Virus record (IMG/VR): IMGVR_UViG_3300035181_000471
Location: 157,218 to 221,217 of that record
Length of the DNA: 64,000 nucleotides
Direction: 5' to 3' (one strand)
DNA from: a virus
A program made the position numbers and the translations under genes. Numbering within the stretch: the first letter of the stretch is position 1; each line of letters begins with the position of its first letter. This document shows positions 16,984 to 26,800 of this stretch, one piece after another. Below the pieces are notes generated by a model. It saw nothing but the letters and a program-made list of their open reading frames with translations, made no database searches and was not told the DNA's origin.

Positions 16984-17717
16984 TGGCTGAGAACTCGCCG
17001 TACTTCGAGTCAATTGTAGCTGATAGAGCATTACTATTAGATCCAGAAGACTACCAGGGTGACCACACCCTTTCCCTAGAAACCCAAGCCGACATCGTAG
17101 CGCAAGACATAGCGTCTTACATCTTCGAAAATTTTAGAGACTTTTTAAAGATCCTTAAATTTCTCTCACCAGAAGATCAGGAACTTTTACTCGGCTATTA
17201 CATCCTATCCAAAACCCAGTGGAGTTTAGCCAGAATTCACAATTCCACTCAAACCATCTGTAGCTTTAAACTTCGACTCGCCGTAAAAAAGCTCGGGACT
17301 TACATGCTCCTTGGAGTGCCAACGGCAGAGAAGATTAACGAGATCCTAGAGAAGTTTGGTAGAACGAATTTCAATGAAGAGGTCCGACTCGCTGACCTAA
17401 TCGACTACTACGCCAAGACTCGTTCGTTTAAAACCGTTGCCTCCCATTTCAAGGTCAAGAGACCTGATGTGAGAAGGGCTATGAGTAGTCTTGCTAAGGA
17501 ACTGATGGATCAGAGAGACATTCACATGATGGCCTTGGGTGCTTTCGTATTCGGATTAATCGACAAAGCATCGGCTCAAGGCAAGGGTTTATCGGCCAGA
17601 GAGAAGGCAAAAATTTGTCCCATCTATCGCAGAGACCCACCCATTCTAGGGGAATTCCAAGTCAATGTTCAGGATTCCGACTTTGAGCATCTCTTAGTAA
17701 CCAAGGCTAATTATTAG
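16983..17717 (+). CDS. DNA-binding protein with two helix-turn-helix segments
   Basis: A 244-residue protein. 'LSPEDQELLLGYYILSKTQ' followed by 'WSLARIHNSTQTICSFKLRL' has the layout of sigma-70 region 4-like HTH domains, and 'FKTVASHFKVKRPDVRRAM' is a second HTH. It therefore probably binds DNA and could be a sigma-like or late-transcription factor, but the region 2 signature of true sigma factors is not visible. Start overlaps the endonuclease stop. Alternatives: small-terminase-like DNA-recognition protein. It is followed by a promoter-like motif. Confidence 0.6.
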   Translation: MAENSPYFESIVADRALLLDPEDYQGDHTLSLETQADIVAQDIASYIFENFRDFLKILKFLSPEDQELLLGYYILSKTQWSLARIHNSTQTICSFKLRLAVKKLGTYMLLGVPTAEKINEILEKFGRTNFNEEVRLADLIDYYAKTRSFKTVASHFKVKRPDVRRAMSSLAKELMDQRDIHMMALGAFVFGLIDKASAQGKGLSAREKAKICPIYRRDPPILGEFQVNVQDSDFEHLLVTKANY

Positions 17718-17735
17718 AACTGCTCTCATTTTAAA

Positions 17736-17755
17736 ACTTTCAGCCTCTAGTATAG
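17736..17755 (+). promoter_or_regulatory. Candidate promoter motif ACTTTCAG-N6-GTATAG
   Basis: ACTTTCAG (17736-17743), six bases, then GTATAG (17750-17755), followed by a GCGGAG ribosome site. The same pair of elements with 7-base spacing occurs before the homing endonuclease at 57394, and variants before the small genes at 58530 and 61732. Confidence 0.4.
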
Positions 17756-17769
17756 AGCGGAGTCATGCA

Positions 17770-18048
17770 ATGCGTTCCAAAAATAATCAAATCCATTACC
17801 TAGGAAGAGTTAAGTCTACCATTCCTCCTGCGGAAAAAGGTGCTAAACAAGCCGCTTCTATGGGCCTTGTAAGGATCGCTGGGAATGTTTTTGAATGTCC
17901 TAGCTCTAAGGATTTATGGAAGGTTGAGGGTTCCAAGGTCATTCGACTATCCTCATCTGAGGTAGATAATGACGAATCCCTCAAGCCTGCGAATAAGGCG
18001 AATCCTTCCAAGTTCTTGAAAGACATTCTAGCTGAACTAGAGCTATAA
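17770..18048 (+). CDS. Unknown 92-residue protein
   Basis: Small protein, basic N-terminal half and acidic C-terminal half, with a possible beta hairpin 'GLVRIAGNVFECPSSKDLWK'. The ATG at 17770 is used because the upstream ATG at 17765 opens a frame that stops after 11 codons. Preceded by the candidate promoter motif and followed 10 bases later by the next gene. Function unknown. Confidence 0.68.
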   Translation: MRSKNNQIHYLGRVKSTIPPAEKGAKQAASMGLVRIAGNVFECPSSKDLWKVEGSKVIRLSSSEVDNDESLKPANKANPSKFLKDILAELEL

Positions 18049-18058
18049 GAGAGACAAA

Positions 18059-19366
18059 ATGACCAAACCAAAATACGCCGTTACCTCCCTGTTAGACCAG
18101 TTTCTTGAAGAGACTGAGCCTGACTATAACGCTTTGGGACTAAAAGGCCCCAAGGCTATCGGTGACCAATTCAGGGAACTCTCAGCCGATGAAGCTGATT
18201 TCGGTTTCCTAGATGGCATTGCTGGACACTCCAGACACCAGACCGCCCTTGGTCACACCTCCAGTTACACGCCTCGTCAGCTAAATAGAAGCACTGATGA
18301 GACCAATGACTCCGTGCTTGGTGAGGCTACCCAGTCCTTCCAAAAGGCCGAGAACACTGATTACGAGAAAAAGGGGCTTAACGAAAGTGAAATTCACAAT
18401 CGTCTGAAGCTCCTTTTGAATTTAGGGTTCACTCCTGAGAAGATCGCTGGCTTCATTAAGTCTGCTGATCTAAAGGTATTTGACACCTCTCAGTCCCTTG
18501 GCACCTTCATTCAGGATTACGCTCCCGGCCTAGGTCTAGCCTACATCGAACCCAATTTTTACATGCAGTCTTGTGATCAGTCTTTCGCCAAGATTCAGAA
18601 AGAAGGCAAGCTAAGAGCAATGGCCGTTAAGAAGGTTTCTGCTTGTGAAGGTTGCGCCAAGCTCAAGAATGGTAATTGCAATTTATACCGCAAGCCTGTA
18701 GTAGCCAATGCCTCCGAGTTAACTACCGTAGTAAAGGCAGAGCTAGAGAAGAAGAATATCAAGTCAGCCTCCCTCAAGGAAGGTCTAGCCAAGCTAGCAT
18801 CCAATGAGAAGGTTGCTCAGCCCTCCATCACCGCTATGCAAAATACTGGCACCGTAAGAACTGCTGGTGACAAGACTGCAATGATCAAGAAGGAAGCTTC
18901 TGTTGCTGAGATCGGAGCCGCTATTACCGCTGGCATTCCTGTTCAGAAGGTATTCAAGCAAGCCGCCGCTCAGTATGGTAAGATCTCCGCTATGGCCGCT
19001 GTAAAGCGTTATATCGCCTCCCTAAAGGGTTCCAAGGCCAAGGTTGTTATCGCCGCTCTAGACTGCTCTTACCTTAAGGGTAAGCTAGCATCCACCAATG
19101 CAATCATTGGTGAGTCCAAGTGTGCCTCTTGCTCTTACAGAGGCGGGATGCACTGTGGCTTGACTGGTGGAACTCTTCTATCCTTCCCTGGAATGAACAG
19201 AGTCGCAACCAACAAGATTTCCCACAGCACTGAGACCGATGGTCGTTCCGTTCTATTCGAATACGAGATGCTTGATACCAACGAAGATGTTCCTCTAACG
19301 ATTGACGAAGATAGAACTGATACCGATGTCGAGTTGACAACCACTTCTAAGATTGATGTAGAATAA
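18059..19366 (+). CDS. Unknown protein with two related Cys clusters
   Basis: A 435-residue protein of unknown role. Two similar cysteine patterns are seen: 'CEGCAKLKNGNCNLY' with an earlier Cys ('YMQSCDQSF'), and 'CASCSYRGGMHCGLTGG' with an earlier Cys ('LDCSYLKG'). Each has one distant Cys followed by C-x2-C-x7-C, which would suit a zinc or iron-sulfur site. Between them is an Ala/Lys-rich helical region with KTA motifs. The C-terminus is acidic and disordered. The stop overlaps the next start (TAATG). It belongs to the run of virion-associated unknown genes. Confidence 0.7.
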   Translation: MTKPKYAVTSLLDQFLEETEPDYNALGLKGPKAIGDQFRELSADEADFGFLDGIAGHSRHQTALGHTSSYTPRQLNRSTDETNDSVLGEATQSFQKAENTDYEKKGLNESEIHNRLKLLLNLGFTPEKIAGFIKSADLKVFDTSQSLGTFIQDYAPGLGLAYIEPNFYMQSCDQSFAKIQKEGKLRAMAVKKVSACEGCAKLKNGNCNLYRKPVVANASELTTVVKAELEKKNIKSASLKEGLAKLASNEKVAQPSITAMQNTGTVRTAGDKTAMIKKEASVAEIGAAITAGIPVQKVFKQAAAQYGKISAMAAVKRYIASLKGSKAKVVIAALDCSYLKGKLASTNAIIGESKCASCSYRGGMHCGLTGGTLLSFPGMNRVATNKISHSTETDGRSVLFEYEMLDTNEDVPLTIDEDRTDTDVELTTTSKIDVE

Positions 19367-19857
19367 TGAGCGATGATACTCTTGTCGTTATAGACGATTC
19401 GGATGAGATTCCGACCCTGCTGACTAGCATCCCCGCTAATCGTATGGTTGAAATCCTGGATCTAATTGAAGATCCACTAAAACCCGTATCCGATATCAAC
19501 CGCATTATTGCACAAGAGATCGCCGCAGTAACCGGGGAAATGGCATCACTCACCCAGTCTAATGCTTACAAGCTAGCCATCCTCAAAGAGCAAGTCAGAG
19601 CTTTGAGAGAGTTAGCCAAAACACTAGTAGAAAACGAAGTTCTATCCAAGAAGGATATCCTAAACTTCGATGGACCTAAGTTCCAATTCGTTTTCCAAGA
19701 AATTACTTCCAGCTTCAAGAAAGCGATGAAAGATTCTGGAGTTTCTGAAGCCTCTGCAAATGATGTTCTCCGTAATTTCAGAGACATCATGGCAGCTAAG
19801 GAAGTAGAACTACGCAAGGCCACTGAGAAAGTGGAATCAACCTTCATTTTGAAATAA
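19366..19857 (+). CDS. Unknown helical protein, coupled
   Basis: A 163-residue acidic, almost wholly helical protein; the last 100 residues have coiled-coil character ('ILKEQVRALRELAKTL', 'MAAKEVELRKATEKVE'). Its ATG overlaps the stop of the preceding gene by one base and its stop is nine bases before the next start, so the three genes are probably translated together. No family is recognised. Confidence 0.7.
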   Translation: MSDDTLVVIDDSDEIPTLLTSIPANRMVEILDLIEDPLKPVSDINRIIAQEIAAVTGEMASLTQSNAYKLAILKEQVRALRELAKTLVENEVLSKKDILNFDGPKFQFVFQEITSSFKKAMKDSGVSEASANDVLRNFRDIMAAKEVELRKATEKVESTFILK

Positions 19858-19866
19858 GGGGTAATG

Positions 19867-22800
19867 ATGAGTAATGTTCAAAAGTCTTTCACTACAATGG
19901 GTCTACAGGCCGTTCTTGGTGCTGTAACCAATGCAGTCATTGAGGCCGAAAAGAAGGCCAAGAGTTCCAGGGAGATTCAGTCCCTAGACATCCTTCGTCC
20001 AGGACTTCGCCAGGATCTATACATTGGCAAGCTAATGGTCGTTCCTTACAATGTCATGGAAGATGTCAGCAAGGTTCCCCTACCTCTACTCAAAGGCGCT
20101 ACCCTAAGTCTATTTGATGGTGAGGAAGCCTCCTGCCTAGAAGCTCATAGACTAGCTGAGACCGAATTCGATGAGCTAGAGCCTAAGGACTTCGTAACCT
20201 ACAAGGATAAGGTCTTCCGTGATGAAGATGGTAAACTGGGGTGCCTCTGTGTGTTCCTACCCGCTTGGTCTAATCCTCGTGATTACGCTGGCTTCCGCTT
20301 TGTCAAGGACGCCACTAAGCTAGAGCAGTTGATTCGTCACTTAGTATTCTCCGCTTATTTCAAGCCTTCTCTCTCCGCAATGTTCGACATTCTAGAAGAG
20401 GACCAGCTAAAGCTTGACGCCGTAAACATCCAGCACGAACACATGGGGCCAATGTCTGAACTAATGGCTAAATCCAACACCTACCCTGTGCTTGAGAGCG
20501 GTGCTACAAAGACCGCTGGGGTGGCTAGGAAGCCTCTATTGAGGTTTGCTGCATCCGAGATCAACTCCATTAAAGAGGAGTTCCTAAGCCCCGAAGAGAA
20601 GGCTGTAATGGATCAACTATCTGAAGCTGTGGTATCCAAAGCTTCTTCTTTATCTGATGGGCCTACGGGTCACACCTATAATCACAGCAATGGCATAGTC
20701 CCTCAAAGAGGCGGCTATAATGACAGACCAGCGTCAGAGCCAGTAACCAACGCCTGCCGTAAATGCAATGAAAGCCTAGACGGAAATAAGAGTGATTACT
20801 ATTGCGATAAGTGTAACATGCCTCTCAAGAAGTATGCTGAAGGTGAGGAGCCAGTAGAGGCTTCCATGATGCGTATTGGTGACGAGGATGGCGCTGTTGT
20901 ATCCGGCCCTAACACAGATGAAGATCTAATCATTGCCATCGCCAAGGATGCAGAAGACCTAGTATCCGAGAAATATCTAGCTTTGGGAGACTCTCTGGAC
21001 CTAGTTGAGAATGTCGATTCCGGCGCTTACGATCTGGCTCTTGAAGAGGCTATTTACGAAATCATGGAAAAGAAGTCCATTCCTTACCATGATGCCGAGG
21101 AAGTTGCCGCTAAGGTCAAGGAGTACTTGACTGAAGAATGGGACGGAGAGACCACTGAAGGATGGGACGAAGAGAAGGTAGACGGACTAGACCCCGAGCT
21201 AGAAGCGGAACTAAACAGTGTCTACGGTGATCCCGACATTGACATTGATGCTGAAGAATCCAAGACCTCTTCCAAGAAAGTTGCATTCATTGACTTTTTC
21301 GGTAAGTGTGAGAAGTGCGGCGCTCTAGTTGGTGTCCCCCCAGGTTCCGCTCCCGAGGGTCATGCGATCCTCTGCCCCAAGTGCCAGGGTGGGGATAACG
21401 ACCCCAAGAAGACTTCTTCCAAGAAGAAGGCCGGTAATCCTACCGCTGGGTCCGTGGGTAACCACAAAGCTGAGCCTAAGAAGGCTACTCCTACTTCTTG
21501 GTCTGTAGATAACACTAGACCTGAACCCTCTACTCTTCCTCAGGAAACCACTGAAGAGCAGATCGAAGCCAAGGAAAAGACTACCCCCAGTATTAATACT
21601 TCCGTATCTGCAAGCCTAAAGTTCGCTAAGGCCACTGAATACTTTGATGTGGTAAGAGAAGAACTACAAGAGCCCGAAGAAGCTGCCGTTACTGATGACT
21701 CCGGCCTAGATGTCCCAACTGAAGTCCAGACTGCCGCCGATGTTCTCTCTGAGGATTTCGCTGGTCAGAGGGGCCTAGGCTCCAAGCCTGACTATGATTC
21801 TGAAAAGTCGGTTGGTGCCATTGAGCCAGAGGACGCAGAGAAAGAGCCTAAGAAGACTCCAGAAGATGTGGAGAGAGAACTAAATTCTCCCGCTGAAGAG
21901 AAGCCAGAGCCTAAGAAGACTCCAGAAGATGTGGAGAAGGAACTGGACGAGCCTAAGCCTGAGGAAAAGGCCAAGGAAGAGAAAGAAGAGCCCACCCCTA
22001 AGCAGGGCGGATTAAAAAAAAAATTAAATAAAGAGGCTATCACCTACCAGCATCCTGGTGACGGACTTCACGCTCTAGACATGGATCAGGAGGATGTTCT
22101 TCTCCGTCCAGAGTCTCTCAGCGCCCCCAAAATTAGCAAAAAGAAGCTAGCCTTTGACTGGGCCACTCCTGGACAAGTTCTAAGAGAATTCCAGCCTGGA
22201 TTATACAATCAGCTTCAGGATCAAATGCACGACAGGGATGACTACTTCCCCGTAGAAGAGTCCATGAATAAACCAACCTCTCATCCAGGAGAGCCTAGCC
22301 GTGATGAGAGCAATGCAGAAGAAAAGCACACGCTAACTTCTCCCGGCCTAGTATCTACTGAATCCGGTGGCGGAACCCCTCTTCGCTCTCAGGAGAGAAA
22401 CATCCGTGGACCCTTCTTCATGGATCAGTTCTACAAGATTCACGCTGATATTGCTCCTGCGAACTTGACCGTGAAGTCCTCCTCCCTGAAGACGGCATCC
22501 AACGAAGAGAAACAGAGCTTAGTCTCTGACTACCTCCTCAAGCTTTCTGCTGAGATCGGGTCTTCCCTACTAGCCGCTTGCATGGTAACTGACAAGCCTT
22601 CATTCGTTGGAGTCCCAACTGAAGGAACTATCGACCTAAGCAATGGTTGGACGGAAATGAACTCCATGTTTGCAACTGCAAATCCTATGGTTGCACAGCT
22701 TAAGTCACTATTTGAATCCATCTCCGATAGTGAACTTTCTGATGCTATTAATGACGCTTGGTCTCAAGCCGCAGTATGGAAAAGCTCTGGAATCCAGGCA

Positions 22801-22893
22801 TTCTTATACGAAGTCTTCGTCAGAATCGAATCTGTTGATACCGAAACCATGCTAGTCAAATACAAGTTCATAACCAGCCTAAAAGAAAAGTAA
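19867..22893 (+). CDS. Unknown giant zinc-ribbon protein with repeats
   Basis: A 1008-residue protein. I use the second of two adjacent ATGs because its spacing to the AGGGG box is better. Residues 1-210 form an alpha/beta domain ('LRPGLRQDLYIGKLMVVP'). Two zinc ribbons follow ('CRKCNESL...CDKC' and 'CEKCGALV...CPKC'), then long acidic, Pro/Lys-rich linkers with a duplicated 'PKKTPEDVE' segment, and a helical C-terminal domain. The linker motif 'TPTSWSVDNTRPEPS' closely resembles 'TPSAWSVDNNRVLPS' in the 770-residue protein at 13941. An A10 tract at 22014 is followed by stops in both other frames. Likely a virion or assembly protein; function unknown. Confidence 0.7.
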   Translation: MSNVQKSFTTMGLQAVLGAVTNAVIEAEKKAKSSREIQSLDILRPGLRQDLYIGKLMVVPYNVMEDVSKVPLPLLKGATLSLFDGEEASCLEAHRLAETEFDELEPKDFVTYKDKVFRDEDGKLGCLCVFLPAWSNPRDYAGFRFVKDATKLEQLIRHLVFSAYFKPSLSAMFDILEEDQLKLDAVNIQHEHMGPMSELMAKSNTYPVLESGATKTAGVARKPLLRFAASEINSIKEEFLSPEEKAVMDQLSEAVVSKASSLSDGPTGHTYNHSNGIVPQRGGYNDRPASEPVTNACRKCNESLDGNKSDYYCDKCNMPLKKYAEGEEPVEASMMRIGDEDGAVVSGPNTDEDLIIAIAKDAEDLVSEKYLALGDSLDLVENVDSGAYDLALEEAIYEIMEKKSIPYHDAEEVAAKVKEYLTEEWDGETTEGWDEEKVDGLDPELEAELNSVYGDPDIDIDAEESKTSSKKVAFIDFFGKCEKCGALVGVPPGSAPEGHAILCPKCQGGDNDPKKTSSKKKAGNPTAGSVGNHKAEPKKATPTSWSVDNTRPEPSTLPQETTEEQIEAKEKTTPSINTSVSASLKFAKATEYFDVVREELQEPEEAAVTDDSGLDVPTEVQTAADVLSEDFAGQRGLGSKPDYDSEKSVGAIEPEDAEKEPKKTPEDVERELNSPAEEKPEPKKTPEDVEKELDEPKPEEKAKEEKEEPTPKQGGLKKKLNKEAITYQHPGDGLHALDMDQEDVLLRPESLSAPKISKKKLAFDWATPGQVLREFQPGLYNQLQDQMHDRDDYFPVEESMNKPTSHPGEPSRDESNAEEKHTLTSPGLVSTESGGGTPLRSQERNIRGPFFMDQFYKIHADIAPANLTVKSSSLKTASNEEKQSLVSDYLLKLSAEIGSSLLAACMVTDKPSFVGVPTEGTIDLSNGWTEMNSMFATANPMVAQLKSLFESISDSELSDAINDAWSQAAVWKSSGIQAFLYEVFVRIESVDTETMLVKYKFITSLKEK
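21844..21937 (+). repeat. 31-bp in-frame direct repeat
   Basis: A 31-base sequence (GAGCCTAAGAAGACTCCAGA...) occurs at 21844-21874 and again, identical, at 21907-21937, exactly 21 codons apart. It encodes 'EPKKTPEDVE' twice in a disordered linker. Confidence 0.92.
22014..22023 (+). other. A10 homopolymer, possible slippage site
   Basis: Ten consecutive A inside the gene at 19867, read as three Lys codons. In the -1 frame a TAA lies at 22029-22031, in the +1 frame a TAA lies at 22025-22027, so slippage by polymerase or ribosome would end translation at about residue 720. Confidence 0.6.
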
Positions 22894-22902
22894 GGGGACA
22901 AC

Positions 22903-23238
22903 ATGGAAAAGAAAGCCACCATTCCAATGCTGGGCAATCTAAAGTTTGCTAGCGATGTAGCTGAGTATCTATACACTCTTGAATTTGATAGATCCATTGG
23001 GTTGCCGGAGGATATCGGCTGGCACGGACTCTATGTTGGTGACTTAGCTGATGGTGCTGGGTTTGACCAGTTAACAACTGCTGATCAAGAGGCCCTAAAA
23101 ACTGCATCAGCCGCCATCCTAATGGAAGACGAACATCACTTTGTAGACGCTGAATTTTTCGATGACGAGCAGGAAGCCAAAAGAACCTGGGAAGACATCG
23201 AAGATAGTTATTACGACTTTTATGATAAGAGATCATAA
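22903..23238 (+). CDS. Unknown acidic 111-residue protein
   Basis: Very acidic small protein rich in Asp/Glu and aromatic residues at the C-terminus ('TWEDIEDSYYDFYDKRS'). No motif recognised. It has a GGGGA box and is the next-to-last + strand gene before the inverted fibre gene. Could be a small inhibitor or DNA-mimic-like protein by composition, but this is a guess. Confidence 0.65.
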   Translation: MEKKATIPMLGNLKFASDVAEYLYTLEFDRSIGLPEDIGWHGLYVGDLADGAGFDQLTTADQEALKTASAAILMEDEHHFVDAEFFDDEQEAKRTWEDIEDSYYDFYDKRS

Positions 23239-23247
23239 GGAGCTAAG

Positions 23248-23844
23248 ATGTACGAACTTAAACCAGGACATATCCTCTTAGCTGAGAAAACTAGAGGATG
23301 GAAACTCTCTAACTTCTTCCCATTTGCAATTCGACTTATCACTGGCAACAAAATCACTCATGTTGCCATAGTAGAGTCTTGTGATTTAAATTCTGTCTCC
23401 TACTGGGACGCCAACTCTGGTAAGGGAGTAAAATGTTCTCTAGTTCCCAACATGGAAAATTCAAAAGAAGGCGGTCTACTACTAGCCAACGATATGGTTG
23501 TAACTAAGGTCGCGGAGCTTCCACTTATTGATAGCATTCATGTTAGTGCTATTATAAATGAACTTCATTTGCTTGAAGGCTCTAAGTATAATTATGCCAG
23601 TATTCTTACATTAATGAAAGACCACATTCTAAGACAATTCTACACTCTACCTACCACAAAACCAGATTCAAGTTTTGGTAGAAAGTTCACTTGCTCTCAG
23701 CTTGTGACCCACCTTCTTTTGAAGGCCGGATTCCCTTTCTCCAGGCTATTTACGACCGTGACTTACCCAGCCCTAGTAGAGCCAGATAATTTCACAACCG
23801 CTCCATTCGTGGTTATTCCCCTCTCTGAATTAAAGAGGGGTTAG
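23248..23844 (+). CDS. Permuted papain-fold (NlpC/P60-like) hydrolase
   Basis: A 198-residue protein with the layout of the circularly permuted NlpC/P60 group (YiiX/YebB-like): 'LKPGHILLAEK' at the N-terminus, 'KITHVAIVES' giving the conserved His (about H38), and 'KFTCSQLVTHLLLKAG' giving the nucleophile Cys (about C149). Family members hydrolyse amide or ester bonds in peptidoglycan peptides or lipids. No signal peptide. It closes the + strand block and overlaps the 3' end of the - strand fibre gene by 15 bases. It could be a virion enzyme that opens the cell wall, or an intracellular modifier; the sequence does not decide. Confidence 0.65.
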   Translation: MYELKPGHILLAEKTRGWKLSNFFPFAIRLITGNKITHVAIVESCDLNSVSYWDANSGKGVKCSLVPNMENSKEGGLLLANDMVVTKVAELPLIDSIHVSAIINELHLLEGSKYNYASILTLMKDHILRQFYTLPTTKPDSSFGRKFTCSQLVTHLLLKAGFPFSRLFTTVTYPALVEPDNFTTAPFVVIPLSELKRG

Positions 23845-26800
23845 CACGATTGAGTATAGCGAGGGTTCATTGGCGATGATAGCCCATGCCGTTCCAGCTA
23901 CATTCCCCCAATCAGAGACATAAGAAACTTGATCAGGAAGCAGGGAGTAGGCCCAACCATAATCTGGCATTCTATTGGGTAGGATTCCATTGTTAATCGT
24001 AACAATGGTGCTACTGTTTGATCCCAGCTTTCTGGCTAACAGTTCATATTGGAATGTGCCCTCTGACCAAGGATACGGGGATACTCCTGGGTATCCTCTG
24101 TCTGGTAGGTAGGGGACAAAGCCAGTTACAAGACCCACCGTCATTCTGAAGGCAAGAGCGTTAATGGATGCGGCTGTAGCTTTGGCAGTCTCTCCAGCGG
24201 CCAGTAAGAACATGGCTCCCCAAGTGTTTAAGTCCAGTGCATCAGCCGTATCTGGTGTTCCGTTGAACCCCTGGTAAAAACGCTCGGCATCTGCATTCCA
24301 AAGTTCTGCTACAATGGCTGTTTTCAGGCTGTTAGCTTCCGTGGTGTAAGAAGACACTCCTGTTACATGACCACAAGCCTGAAGAGCAAAATAGCAATCA
24401 ATGTTATGCTCGGTTGAGAACCAAGCAATAGGAGCGTTAGCGTAAACATCATTAGTGTAAACACCCCTGCCACCCTTAATCAATTGGTGGGGACCGACTG
24501 TAGCTTTGTCCTGTAGGAGTCTGTCTACACCCGCACGAGCAGCAGTAGTGGCCGCAGTTGCAAACTGTCCTTCAGGCATTAGATGAGCGTAAAGAAGGAG
24601 AGCGTAGCAACACCAAGCGTGAGCGCCAGTCCTATAGTAAGGATCAACACTTAACCCAGTAGTTGCATCAAAGCTGAAATACCACTCCTTAGAGGTTGAA
24701 TCTTGCGCTTTGATGAGCCATTCAGCGAGGAAGTCTGGTGTGTTAGGGTCTTGAACTTTGTAAGCCAATGATGCAATCAAGGCAACTGCCTGATCGTAAG
24801 CGTAGCATCGGTTACTCAGAGAGGCATACGCAGAATCGGTTGGAGGAATAATGTAGCTTCTAACCAAACCGCCATGATTTCTAGTGATCTCTGCGCGACT
24901 TCCAGGTGTTCCTGAAGCGGCTACGAGCTTTGCCGTGTAATCACCATCTAGGTAAGTCCAGGGTCTATTTCCGGTAGACCAAGTTTGATTGGTCAATGCT
25001 GGTACGGTGTCGATGTAGTATTCGATGTCCGTCTTTTTCCAAAGTTCAACTGCGTAATTTGGGTCGATAGATGCGGTGTAATCAGTGGTGGCAACCAAAG
25101 TATAAACAAAGTTACCCGTGCCAGTCCATTTGAGGGTTCCAGTGCCAGTGCTTTGAGCCAGAGTGACGGTAGCTCCGCTTAATGTGTAATCGGTCACTGA
25201 AGCCGTGCCACCAGTCGGAGTTGGTATAAAGCTAGTTCTAACTGTACCAAGCTCCACTTGAGGGTGACTAAATCTAATGGTTCCAGTTCCAGCCGCTACA
25301 GTGCCAATACCACAACGCAAGGTTGTAGCACCACTAGTTGCTCCAATTGTTAGTATTGTAGTAAGTATCCCAGTAGTTAAAGTTCCTGCTGCTGTTCCAG
25401 ATGGATTAGCTGGGCAAACAGGGTAAGTTATTGTGCCACTGGGGAGGGCACCACCAAGAACTTCCTGGGCAGTCAAACCACCAGAAACCGCCTCGACTAA
25501 CATGGAAAAACAGTAAGAAGTATTTGCATTCAGTGTGACTGTCTGGCTAAGGTAAGGTCTCTGCGCCGTAGCCGTTTGAGTGTAGGCTGTTCCAGGTCCA
25601 CCCAAAGTAGAGGCACCAGGAGTGGAAGTTCCAGTCGCAGTTGGTTGAGTCCATCCAGTTGGGGCCGCGCCTCCTCCCGTTAATAAAGAGTTCCAGAAGC
25701 TATTGGTTCTTGAAGTGGGGAGGAGCGGAATAGTCCCCTGCCAATCCGTGCGAGTTAGGGTACTGATTGTTGGAGATTGACTTGTTAACCCACCTAATGC
25801 CGTAAGGGTAAACGAAGTGCCGGAGCCACTAATAACTTCGTTTGTAAAGGATAGTGGCTGACTGGTTCCTTCTCCGAATTTCAGAAGCTTTGCAACTTTG
25901 TATCCAGCAGAGGCGTTAGCTATCGACCAATGCCCACTACCATCTAGCACGGAGTAGTAAGGTAGGGTAGGGTATTCCACATTAGCCACAATATCAAATG
26001 CAAGAACTCGGTAAAGTGGATAGTCGGTTACTACAACGCCTGAAACAGAACCAGCAATGGGGCCAGTGTAAGCGTCAGAGTAGCTACCTGAAAAAGATAC
26101 GGACCCTGTAAATGGAGCCGTGTAGTTAGGTGCGGTCCAATTACCTCTACCGGCAAAACTATTTGGAGTTGTGTGAGTGTAGGAAATGTCGTAACCTGGA
26201 GTTGCATTCAGAGCTTTTGTCTGGTTCAAGATCCACTTTCGTTCTTGGTAGAACCCGTTCCAGTTGATCAGGTCAGACAGGTCAGTTGAAGCGTAGTAGT
26301 TGCTGAAGTCTGCGTAAGCCTGATCCTGAACGAAGTCCAAGTGAAGAAAGACATTAGCTTCAATGTAAGAACCCTCTTCAGGTACAAACGATACGGTGAC
26401 TCTACCAGAACAGTATTGAATGGCCTTAGGCTCTAAGCGAGAGTGAGGGTAGATGGTAGTCGTGCCAAACTCATTAGCGTCCACAATGGCTTCATTCACA
26501 ATGATTCCAGTCAGGCTAGTGTCACCAGTCATATAACCAGCAACCGTTACAGTTAGATTATTACCAACGAAGCCAGAGAAGGTGATAGAGTCTCCGATCT
26601 TTACTCCGTCTTCCGGCCAAGATCCCAAGGAACGGATGATGGTTTTGGTGGAAGCATCAAAAGTTAAATTGCCAGTATCCAAGACTCTTGTTGGGGAGAA
26701 GTTGTCTAGCAGGGCATTCATGTCACCCTGGATGAACGACATCCATACAGTAAAGGGATTAGTTGACTGATCGAATATCGTCAAGCTAGTGGCTGAGGTT

